Positions 1 through 10,300 of a DNA stretch of 64,000 nt are shown piece after piece (the first letter of the stretch is position 1; the number at the start of each line of letters is the position of its first letter). This stretch comes from Pristionchus mayeri (lineage: Eukaryota; Nematoda; Chromadorea; Rhabditida; Neodiplogasteridae). Location: contig BTRK01000002.1 in NCBI GenBank assembly GCA_036245805.1, positions 36,996,661 through 37,060,660 of the forward strand. Reading direction: 5' to 3'. The notes beneath the pieces were generated by a model. It worked only from the letters and a program-made list of their open reading frames with translations, had not been told where the DNA came from and ran no database searches. Made by a program: the position numbers and the translations under genes.

Positions 1-931
1 AGCGTCATCCGAGATGGAGAAGGAGAACGCCACGCTGCTCAACAAAGAGTTCAAGTTGGGAACCTTGTCTTTAGTAATGACAAATAGCGCTCCTGTGAAT
101 TGTCGTGGAGAGAAATGACGTTGTGTGGTAGTGATGACCATTCGGGTCATGCTCTCTTCGTTTCGCACGTTTTCTCGCTATATTTGACCAGTGAGAGAGC
201 GCACGAAATGAGGAGGGTGCAACGAATTGCAACGCACAGATATCCTCCGAATGCTTTTAAAGGAGGAGTAAATGCAAACGCACGCCCCGTTGGAATATGT
301 TTCTCCTAGTGACGCACTCTCTTCAAGTTACGTGTTATCTCGCCCCCTTCCCTGATCTGGCTCCCAGCCAACTAGCTACAACTCTGTTCGGAACGGAGAT
401 ATCAATGTGAAAATTTCGAAGCTTCTTATCGTTGTGGAGCTCTAGGCAGGGCATATGATAGCTTCAAAAAATTGAATTTTGAGTTTACTCATCCTTTAAT
501 GAACAATCCTCAAAATCATTGCTTCTTATCCCTTCTGAAAAAAACGGTTATGAGAAGACAGTTTTCGAATGCGTTTCACACTGCGAATATTACATCTCTG
601 ATGAAGCAAGTGATAGTGGATCTCGATTTCGTTGGCAATAAAAACATTTGTGTTCTAACAGGTACGCCATTCAATTCGACACGATGGCTACAGTATACTC
701 ACTGGCGTGGATCTTCTTCCGCATTTTCCCAATCCTGATCGGCAACACGCCTAACCTCTTCATCTACGGGTACGGTATCTACAAAAGTCAATCGTAAACT
801 AATTTTTTTCAGTATCATTCCAATTCTGGCTGAGATCAACATGCTTACTAACGCCACGGTGTATCTGGTGAACAATGCCGAGGTGATCTTTGATCTTTTT
901 TTTGCCCATACAGTTCACGAAGAATCTCTAA
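1..931 (+). CDS. 7TM chemoreceptor, 3' end only (gene starts before the window)
   Basis: Seen: three or four exons of a serpentine receptor. An exon runs from the window edge to about position 69, with the intracellular-loop-like stretch NKEFKLGTL. Exon 662-769 (after an AG acceptor) encodes YAIQFDTMATVYSLAW and a hydrophobic helix with FPILIGNTPNLFIYG. Exon 813-882 encodes the next helix, IIPILAEINMLTNATVY. A short last exon at 914-931 gives FTKNL and a stop; reading on without that splice also ends soon in frame. The 769/813 junction is in phase. The first junction is uncertain because its best donor (GTCTTT) is weak. The loop followed by a YxIxF helix resembles the Sra/Srab type, but class is not certain. 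The first intron carries a hairpin repeat and a MITE. Confidence 0.6.
152..216. repeat. 65-bp hairpin repeat, copy 1
   Basis: An inverted repeat with about 25-base arms (CTCTTCGTTTCGCAC... pairing with ...GCACGAAATGAGGAG) around a short loop. Related hairpins lie at 32125-32189 and 42788-42859. It lies in the first receptor intron. Confidence 0.6.
256..499. mobile_element. TTAA-flanked MITE, copy 1 (about 244 bp)
   Basis: The ends are inverted repeats (AGGAGGAGTAAA on the left, TTTACTCATCCT on the right), each bordered by TTAA. The inside matches three other copies at 45467-45714, 48991-49155 and 52689-52939. There is no coding capacity. A TTAA target duplication is typical of piggyBac-type elements, so I infer a piggyBac-derived MITE. 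Confidence 0.75.
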
Positions 932-1370
932 TCGTAGAGCTGTCCTGAAAATGGTGGAAGTAATTGTTTCACGCACAGTCTTGTTCATGTGGAAACGAAT
1001 GGCATGGGCCTGTGGGTTTTGTTTATCGAATGGCAATAATTCCAGATCAAAAAGTCGGTTCGAGCCCTGCTGAAGGGCAACGCCGTACAAGATATCACGT
1101 TATCGAGGTTCGACGGTAGACTGGGATCATATCAAACTGTTTTGAACATCTACAGCCTGATTTGTTTCATTGATTTATTAATTGGTTGATTGAAGGTTCG
1201 AACCGACTACCAGCAATGCAACGTTCATAACGGCGCAAGACACGCAGACGTAGAAAGGGAGATTCAAAAGAAGAAAAACTGCAAAAAAAAAGCTTTACGT
1301 TAATCTTATATCTGCACACAATCAATTTCTTGATATCCTTGCAAAGTCGTCAAGAAAATAACTTTTATAC
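932..1370. other. Intergenic stretch between convergent genes
   Basis: No exon was recognised. Around 1165-1195 there is a TTGATTTATTAATTGGTTGATTGA-like tract (shown here only as its repeat sense: TTGATT/TGATTGA units) similar to the 3' tail of the RTE element at 38 kb; it may be a solo RTE tail, at low confidence. Confidence 0.4.
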
Positions 1371-1373
1371 TTT

Positions 1374-1503
1374 TTAGATGGACTTTTCAGACTGGTGTTC
1401 CTCATATCTTTGAAATAGCTCCATAAACTGGGAGTAGCACATCTCGAGCTCATAGCCGATATTGTCCTGGAAATTCCATTCGTTCACTGCCCCGTTGACC
1501 TCG
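1374..1503 (-). CDS. Terminal exon of an unidentified minus-strand gene, possibly the PHR gene
   Basis: After the acceptor ACTTTTCAG the minus strand reads 43 codons to a stop, with EWNFQDNIGYELEMCYSQF and a charged C-terminus ending SEKSI. Upstream, about 1720-1870, another possible minus-strand exon reads SDSIGVMVKLGH, which weakly resembles the late PHR strand seen at 20.6 kb (SDGVVVEF). I infer these may be the 3' exons of the PHR gene whose exons are at 4.4-13.1 kb. The link is not proven: the joining exons were not found, and the sequence past the PHR domain is not one I recognise. Confidence 0.4.
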
Positions 1504-2481
1504 CTGAAAAGTTAGCTTTATATGGTTAAAGCGGCAAAAAATCGAACAACTCCGCTGGACACTCGCTCTGAGTGCATCTAGCCACGTATCTGTCTGGAAC
1601 AGTGCTCCCTACTGGTTTGACTGTACACTTTCCAGCGGCGTCTGCCCTGAAGATCTCACTTGTTTACTAGTAAACGAATATGTGCTTTCGAAGTAACCCA
1701 TAACTATTACAAAGGAGTCTCGTAAACGTTCACCAATTTCAGCGTGTCCTAAGTGACTAACCTTCCATAGAATTTGCTGCTTCCACTGTTCTTGTTTGTT
1801 CCCAGTGCGCATGCTTTATCATAATCTAGGACGTGCCCGAGCTTGACCATAACGCCAATTGAATCAGACGGCTTTATATTTTTCTTTTACAGTTGTTATT
1901 GAAATGTTGCTCACATCATCAAAAAAAAATCCCTTGATTGCAAAATGACCACCATCTCCCGTTTTATTCGATTCGAGCACTTTCTCATCGCCCTTAGTGA
2001 GGGAAACCTCTGCATTCGAATTTGTCCACGATATTTCGATTCGAACAAACCAGCGCCTTTGAGTCCCTTAATCTCATCTGCTCCTGTTCCACCACAAACA
2101 ACACGCCTCGTGACAGCCACCTACAGCGTAATTGGTCACAATAATTATAACAAATGATGAAATATTATTGTATTTATAAAAACAAAACCAAAAAACACAA
2201 AAGTATACCGCGAAAGAATCCGGAGAAGAATCGTAGATTTGAATCGTAGAAGACGAGCCGAGATGCAAAATTAGAGAGAGGACGAGAACGAAAAGCATCG
2301 AAGTATGGTTTTCAATGGAAATGCAAGAAGAAATTGCACATTTATACACTCCATAAATGTAGTTATGTAGTAACTGAATGTGCTGATTCGTTCAAATTTG
2401 ACTCAGTAGAATCGCGCAAAAAAGTGACTCAAATTTGATCAGATATTTGATATTTTACGACTCTTCATGTGTTATCTAAAT

Positions 2482-3806
2482 AGATCGACCTCTCGTGAAC
2501 TGTGATGTGGAAATTCGGATTCTACGAGTGAAAATACGCCATAAAATCTTTTTCTCCTGAAATTCTGAGATATCCGGCCTGTTTAATCTGTCAGAAATGT
2601 GCGAGAAAAAGTTGCGTAAAAAGTTCGCGAACTTCTGATTCTCTCCATTTCGCATGCTCTCTCTCTTTCTCTAACCAGGTCGATGAAAAGTTCACAAACT
2701 TTTCGACGAACTGTGTTCGAAAATCATACTTTTCTTTTGTTTTACTTACTTTTATAAACTATTTTTGCTTTTAATTTATGATTTCTTATAATCACAACCT
2801 TCCCTTAGCTGGAATAGCTTCAGAATACAGCGTAGTGAAAGTAAACACGGTTGGAGTATTTTTTTCGAAAATGGGTCACCACTTTCCCCACCCTGTAATG
2901 TCAAGCTATTCCATCAGAGGGAAGGTTGTTCTTATACGCAGACATAAGTTAAGAGCAAAAATAATTGATAAAAATAAGTAAAACAAAAGAAAAGTACGAA
3001 TTTCGAACGAATTAATGCCGGAACTTTTCAAGGAGCTGCGTGAAAAGTTAGAGAAAGGCGAGAGAGCACGCATTCTTGAGAGAGGGAAAAGGAAGCAGTG
3101 ATTGTTTACTTCCTTTTCCCTCTCTCGACAACGCGTGCTCTCTCGCCTTTCTCTAACTTTTCACGCAGCTCCTTGAAAAGTTCACGAACTTTTCGACGAA
3201 CTATGTTCGAAATTCGTACTTTTCTTTTGTTTTACTTATTTTTATCAATTATTTTTGCTTTCAACTTATGACTGCTTATAAGAACAACCTTCCCTCTGAT
3301 GGAATAGCTTGACATTACAGGGTGGGGAAAGTGGTGACCCATTTTCGAAAAAAATACTCCAACCCTGTTTACTTTCACTACGCTGAATTCTGAAGCTATT
3401 CCAGCTAAGGGAAGGTTGCCATTATAAGAAGTCATAAGTTAAAAGCAAAAATAGTTTATAAAAATAAGTAAAACAAAAGAAAAGTATGATTTTCGAACAT
3501 AGTTCGTCGAAAAGTTCGTGAACTTTTCAACGACCTGGTTAGAGAAAGAGAGAGAGTACACGAACAGGAGAGAATCAGAAGTTCGCGAACTTTTTACGCA
3601 ACATTTTACGCAACTTTTCTCGCACATTTCTGACAGATTAAACAAGCCGATCATTTTTTTCGACTTCAAATTCTCAAACATCAGGAAAATTTTTCGCATT
3701 TTTAAACAGGCCGGATATCTCAGAATTTCAGGAGAAAAAGATTTTATGGCGTATTTTCACTCGTAGAATCCGAATTTCCACATCACTGTTCACGAGAGAT
3801 CGATCT
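2482..3806. repeat. Foldback element, 1.3 kb palindrome made of smaller palindromes
   Basis: The left arm (2482 to about 3100) and right arm (about 3107 to 3806) are reverse complements around a centre in the Y-rich/R-rich hairpin near 3105. Each arm holds its own imperfect inverted repeat (2744-2990 and 3222-3478) with ends TTTTACTTATTTTTAT, so the structure is nested. The right arm has about 70 extra bases near 3650-3715. The apparent reading frames inside are mirror images of each other and are not genes. Confidence 0.85.
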
Positions 3807-4370
3807 AAAAAAGATTTCCGCAAAAAATCGATTTTTTCGTTCGACATCGTTCAAGTCCGAGGTCTTCGGTCGATTGTTTCACCCCTTACAGGAAAATATT
3901 TTTCGCTGCAATTTTGAGGCAAGGGGTAGTTTTGCACGGGAAATTCAACAAACATATTTAAAAAAAACCCCCACGTGGAATAAAATTTTTCACCACGGCC
4001 ACTTTAAAAATTAAAATGACCATAACTTTTTTCACAGATGAGCTAGCTCTTCACTTCCAACAAGGAAAATGCTTATCTCGTCGAGATCTTTCAGAATCTG
4101 GTCATGGAGTTTGGACGCTCCAAAAAATTTTCAAAATCCGACCTCCCACTTCGGCGCAGTACAGAGAATGAGGGGTCAGAGATACGGCTTTCTAGGATCG
4201 ATTTTCGAACTCTACGTGAAAAATTGATTCCAGGGAGTTATTATAACCGGAAATCTATTTTTTGCTGTACGGGTCATGTAAGGAATTGCTCAATCCTCTC
4301 AGATAGTCTCTCATATATATTGTATTAATTTGCAATAATTCCGACTATAGTGTTGGTACCTTATAACTGC
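3807..4370. other. Gene-free stretch
   Basis: AT-rich sequence with no recognised exon. The text around GGGGTAGTTTT at 3925 has a distant look-alike near 49610 and 49770, so this may be old repeat DNA. Confidence 0.3.
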
Positions 4371-4383
4371 AGAGAGGGTATAC

Positions 4384-7300
4384 CAGGTGTTTGCACTGAG
4401 CAGAATGGGCTGTGTGAAATGAACAGGATTGATCTTGGAATAATGCGTCTTGCTCGTATCTTTGCCGCTCTTGTTCTGAAATGTCATTAAAAAATATTCA
4501 TTTACGATAAATTTGCATAAACCATCACATTACTAAAGTACCGTATCAGTCGTTGCGACTTCCTTAAGAACACCAGCATATTTACGGAAAATCTTCACAC
4601 TGAAATGAAACAATATGCTTTTCATGATATCTTCCATATTTAGACACTCAAGCTGCGCCCACTCGGTTCTGACACTTTCCACCACGGAAGCGAGATCAGG
4701 GGGACAGGCTTCATTCGAAATCAAATCACTAGCTCAAAAAATGAATTTGAAAGCACTTTTGATCCTCTTTCAAATTTGCCACCGGGACCCTGGAAAATGC
4801 TCCTCTAAGTTGGTCAGCGTACAAGTCGCCTACGAGAAAGCTCGCTTTCTTCTCCTGTAGGGTTCGGCGAAGCCCTACCCTGTCGTTTCGAAAATTGAGA
4901 AGACTATGGTGGAATAGGCTCCGCCCATCTTTCTCTTGTCTCGCATTTTAGTCCTTTCACGTAATGCTCAATTCACCCACATTTCGCCCATATCTTGACT
5001 CAAACATTAGATAACAACCTAATTCAAACACTATGATCATATTCAGTCACATAGGGACAAGATAACCCCAGTGATAGGTCTGCGTGATGATTTAGGTCAA
5101 CCACCTTGCCGACCCTTGTATCGGCGAGAGCCGATAGATGAATATCTCTTCTATAGCTCCTCTCTCAGCCTCTTCTCATATCTATCAGTTGAAGATAAAG
5201 TGATTGGTCTCGACTGCTTGGCGAAATCTCAGCCATGCAGTGCAGTATTGACTCGCACTCTCAGCTTCCGTCCGCTCGCAATTCTCAGTCTGGTTCTCAC
5301 TCTGGGTCTAAGTCTGGTTCTCGCAGAAACAGTGCATCTGGAATGCACAACTGAGCTGATATTCCTCCTTCTATTATTGGAGATACGACTAGGATCGTGC
5401 ATATTCCATCTGTCTCTATCACCACTCAAACTAGCACTACTATTTCCTCCTCGATTGCAGTTGTTTCCAGTCGCGATTCTATTCCTGGTCAAGGCACAGG
5501 AGTAACGTACACTGGCCGTCCAATTTCTTCTTCTCATGTCGCTCCTTCTATGATTCAGCCGCATTTTGGACCATTCTATGGACACCCAATGGGTATGTGG
5601 TCCGGCCACAAATATTTCCATCCATACCCTTCACCTCCTTCTCACCATCTATCTGCTCCTTGCCATTCAACGCATGCTTATCTGTCTCCGAATCCGATGT
5701 ATGCACCAGTGATGCACAGCTCTGGTTTTCCTCCAGTTTCGACAGCGCATAACACGATTCTGAATCAATCCTTCACATCAGTCTGATTCGTCTACGCGTT
5801 ACTGCTCTAACCCTCGGAGTGGCGCCCGAGAAGGCGAGTAACTTGGGAATTCGTCGCTCATTCCACATTTATCGCATCCCCCCAGTGTATCGGCGAGAGC
5901 CGATAGATGAATATCTCTTCTATAGCTCCTCTCTCACTCTCTTCTCATATCTATCAGTTGAAGATAAAGTGATTGGTCTCGACTGATTGTCCCACTGATC
6001 TACCGATTTAACCCTAACCATGTTCTTAATCATTTTGCTAATGATTTATATGCATACAATTACAATTATTGGGGTGTCCGGAAAGTTCGTATAATTTTTT
6101 GTTTTTATCTTTTATTCAATGCTTTACAATTCTCAGTGACCAATGTATGTCCCCTTCTTTCTCACTACCTCCCTCCAGCGATTGGGCAGGGTCTCGATTC
6201 CTCTCTTCCAGAATGCGGGTTTCTTCGAGACCGCCCAGTTCACGAAAGCCCTCACAACTTCATCTCGATTCTTAAACTTCTTTCCTTTGCAGAAGACAGA
6301 GAGAGAGCGGAAGCAGTGGTAGTCGCATGGGGAGAGATCCGGGGAATACGGTGGATGGGGAATCCTCTCGATCTTCACCTCGTCCATTTTCATCTTCGCT
6401 CGATGTGGGCGAGCATTGTCCATCAGAAGAAGAATTTTGCACTGGTTCAGGAGTCTGGGAGGGACTCTGATCGCGACATCTTCCAGTTGTTCAGAGAAGA
6501 GGTCGGCATTGATGCTGGTGCCAGGGGCGGGGGGGGGGGGGGGTGACAAAAGAGCAACCGACAAAAGAGTAACGGGGAGCCGTTTGCTGGGAAGTCGAAG
6601 TAGGAACTTGGGAGTTGTTGCATTGTCACTAGTATGCTCACCACTACACCACCCTATTTAGATCCTCTTGCTAGGCGATCATGAGTTTTACTCCATATCT
6701 ATGTATAGGGGTTCATGGTCTAAAATTGAGAATTTGGGCGGAAATTGATGGCTAGACAAGATTCAAATACCGTAACCAATCGATGCCCATGATACTCGGT
6801 TACAGTAGATTCTGGGGTAATGTAATATTAAGTGGCTACGGTATTTGAAGTTGGTATATCCATCAATTTCCGCCCAAATTCTTAATTTTAGACCATGAAC
6901 CCCTATACATAGATATGGAGTAAAACTCAAGATCACCTAGCTACAGGATCTAAACTGGGTGGTGTAGTGGTGAGCATACTAGTGACAATGCAACAACTCC
7001 CAAGTTCCTTCTTCGACTCCCCAGCGAACGGTGCCCCGTTGCTCTTTTGTCGGTTGCTCTTTTGTCACCCCCCCCCCCCCCCCCCCCCAGGGGCGAGTAT
7101 CTCCCAGTAGATGGGACCGAGCACTGAGAAGAAGAAGCAGAGGAGTTCCTTCTTTCCGTACTCTTCCTTCTTCGGGACGGGCGTGGGCTTCTCATCTGCA
7201 TCCACCCATTGCAGTCTCCTCACAGGGTTATCGTACGTGATCCACTTCTCATCTGTAGCGATGATGGAATTGACCCATCGAAGATTGGATCTACGATGGA

Positions 7301-10300
7301 GTAATTCCCGACAGACTTGAACACGATTTTTCAGCTGTTCGGGGGAGAGGTCATGGGGAATCACTTGTGCGAGTTTCGCCTTCTTCCCAGATCGATGGAG
7401 GATATCGGACACCGTTGATCTGGGAGTACCAGTATCCTTCTTCAACTCACGCACACTGGCCATGGGATTGCGCTTCAGTGTGCGGAGAACGAGAGGCTGA
7501 TCGAGGGAGGGAGGGCGTCCAAAGCGGGGTTGATCATCGATTCCAAACTCCCCTTTCTTGAAGCGGGAGAACCACTTATAGCAGAAGGGTATGGAGGGGG
7601 CGTCAGCTCCTTCCGACTGGGCCAGGGCAGAGTGGGCCTCCTTCACGGATCGGCCAAGACGGTAGTAATGAAGTAAAACTGCTCGGAGGTAGAGATGGGA
7701 GTCCATCACAATAATCAATGTAGCAACTAGGAGACTGATTAAATCCTCTCACTACTCAACGTCAGAATGATGCTATCTCACGACGAAGACGGGAACGGCA
7801 TCTTCGTGTGCACTGGAGTGTAGGGAAGAGTAGACTAGGGGAGAAAGATCTTTATCTCCGGTGACTGAGCGACGCCGATAGTGGTGAACGAGCGCTTTTA
7901 TAGCGCGCGTGAACAATGGTAATGAAAGTGAAGGTGAGAGTGAGATCGCAACTTGGCTGATAGCTGATAGAGAACAATGAGCAACGGACAATGGCCTCAC
8001 GCCCGTGACATCCCCCCTCGTCGGAAAGAATAAGCCGCCCTCGGCTTACACGATCGAACGACAATATATAGCTAGGAAAACTGCTTGAGGGCGAATTTAA
8101 ATCAAACAACAAAAACCTAGCGGCCGTCAGTCCCTAGCTACTCTCCCTAACTCCTGATCTTACAATATCCTGCATAACAACCACGACCTACTACTAAACA
8201 ATGAAACAATCGACGAAGAAACGAACTGTATCTTCCCCTATCGAAGGCGACTGCTCGACGGCGTCCATTGTAGCAGGCCCATCTTCGATCACTAGGCACT
8301 GGACGTCGTTTCCAGCGGGGAACAGTCGGCGACGAAGATCCACTCGGCTTCTCCTCTCGAATTCGATCGCGGGCGACTTGAAGAGTTGACGGAGACTCGA
8401 GCATCTCCATGCTCTACTTGTCGTCACTGAGCAGGTAGTAGGGGTGGTTGGACGGGAGTTCACCCTGGCGGTCCCATGCCAGGGGTGGGGGAGGCCAGAA
8501 CTCCACCCGTGGAGAATGGACGTGGTGTAGCGAGCCGTCCTGAATCCATTCTCCTCAACCCGAGGACCTCCATCTCACGACGAAGACGGTAACGGCATCT
8601 TCGTGCGCACTGGAGTGTAGGGAAGAGTAGACTAGGGGAGAAAGATCTTTATCTCCGGTGACTGAGCGACGCCGATAGTGGTGAACGAGCGCTTTTATAG
8701 CGCGCGTGAACAATGGTAATGAAAGTAAAGGTGAGAGTGAGATCGCAACTTGGCTGATAGCTGATAGAGAACAATGAGCAACGGACAATGGCCTCACGCC
8801 CGTGACAGCAATACATTGTTGACAAACAGATTGCGCAATCACTGCATTTGATCGCGAACTGACTTTTTTCCGAAGCATTTTACGAACTTTCCGGACACCC
8901 CAATACCGCCCATTTCACCGATATTTTCCTATTCTATCCCTTTTGTTCAATCTTTATGTATCCATAACATTGATCAGTTTCATAATAAAGCCAAATATTA
9001 TTCTCGCACGCCCAACCACCCTCGCATGGTTGATTCTCTCGCGATTCGCCTCATATGTCTTATTTGTGGGCTCACATAAGTGCTCCTCAGCGGCGTATTA
9101 AAGAAGGAGTGTCAGCAAAGTTAACTTTTTGACGCTGTCATAACCATGGCCTAGAGAATCATCCAACGATCATAGAGCGAGCTAAGAGGATAGGCAAAAG
9201 TTAATCGCATAGCTTAGTGGTAAAGCAGTCGCCGCGTAATCGGAAGGTTGCGGGTTCGAATCCAACCAGTTTTTGAAAAATCTTCTAGACATTTGAATTC
9301 CCGCACGTCCCTTCCCTTCAAGCCCTCCTTGGCATTCTGCCAACTATTTATAACTCGATTCAAAATAGAGATACGCATTTGAAATTTTCAGAATCTCGGT
9401 TGTACAAAGGTCGGATATGGTTACGACAACGTCAAAATTTCAAATTTGCTGACAGTCATAGTGGGGCAGCGCTCATAGACGTTATGGTCCAAAATAGTGA
9501 TGGGGGTTGATGTTCTGTCGACCTTAGGTATCATAACCAATATCATCTACAGTAACTCCGCTGTCATTTGTCGGCTACCGGAACCCGATCTACAGTAATC
9601 CAGGCATAGTAAGCACACCACGTGGTAGCAAACGAGCCGATACTCGGCCGCACAGGCATGGATGACCTTCGGCAGGAATACCGTAATCCACCTACAGTAA
9701 CCTGGATACCGTAATAATGGTTCACTATCATCAACAACTGACTTATTTCCTAAAATATGAAAAAAATCGGTTCTGCATTGTTTCAAGTACAACACTTCGA
9801 AACATATTTATTTATTTTTTATTTTTTTCATACATAAGTCATAGCCGAGCGGTTAACGCGCTAGACTTGACAACCGAATGTTGCGGGTTCGATTCCGGTC
9901 GGCGGCAAACACCTTTGCCAAGCTTTGGAGAGTTTGAAAAAGTGAAGTAGGATTACCGTAACCTAGCTACAGTATCCCAGATCGGTGGGTCAACATTATT
10001 GCGCTGGGTCAGATCGATAACTTGATAAAAATAGAGCATAGTTAAAACGATAGCATCATCGAGGTACAGCACCCACCAAACCGGGACACTGTAACAAGGT
10101 TATGGTAATCCTACTTCGCTTTTTAAAACTTTCCAAAACTTGGCAAAGGTGTTTGTCGCCGATCGGAGTCGAACCCGCAACCTTCGGTTGTCAAGTCTAG
10201 CGCGTTAACAACTCGGCTATGACTTATGTATGAAAAAAATAAAAAAAACATATTGTTCGAAGAGTTGTGCTTGAAACAATGCAGAACCGATTTTGCACCT

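Larger units (their letters stand above)
6069..8903 (-). mobile_element. Mariner transposon with two nested insertions
   Basis: Terminal inverted repeats TTGGGGTGTCCGGAAAGTTC (6069) and its complement (to 8903) are each flanked by TA, the Tc1/mariner target duplication. It carries a broken transposase on the minus strand, split by a 558-bp foldback, and a TRIM-like LTR element in its 5' leader. Without the two inserts it would be about 1.25 kb, a normal mariner size. It sits in the long PHR intron. Confidence 0.9.

Noticed and set aside
2778..3435. Two similar 67-codon frames on opposite strands inside the 2482-3806 foldback
   Set aside because: They are mirror copies of the same repeat DNA; no start context, splice support or family.
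5071..5505. 144-codon hydrophobic frame
   Set aside because: It runs through the direct repeat and is a shadow of the S/H-rich frame in the LTR-like element.
9838..9907. A working tRNA gene
   Set aside because: A- and B-boxes are present but the anticodon stem does not pair, so it was kept only as tRNA-like.
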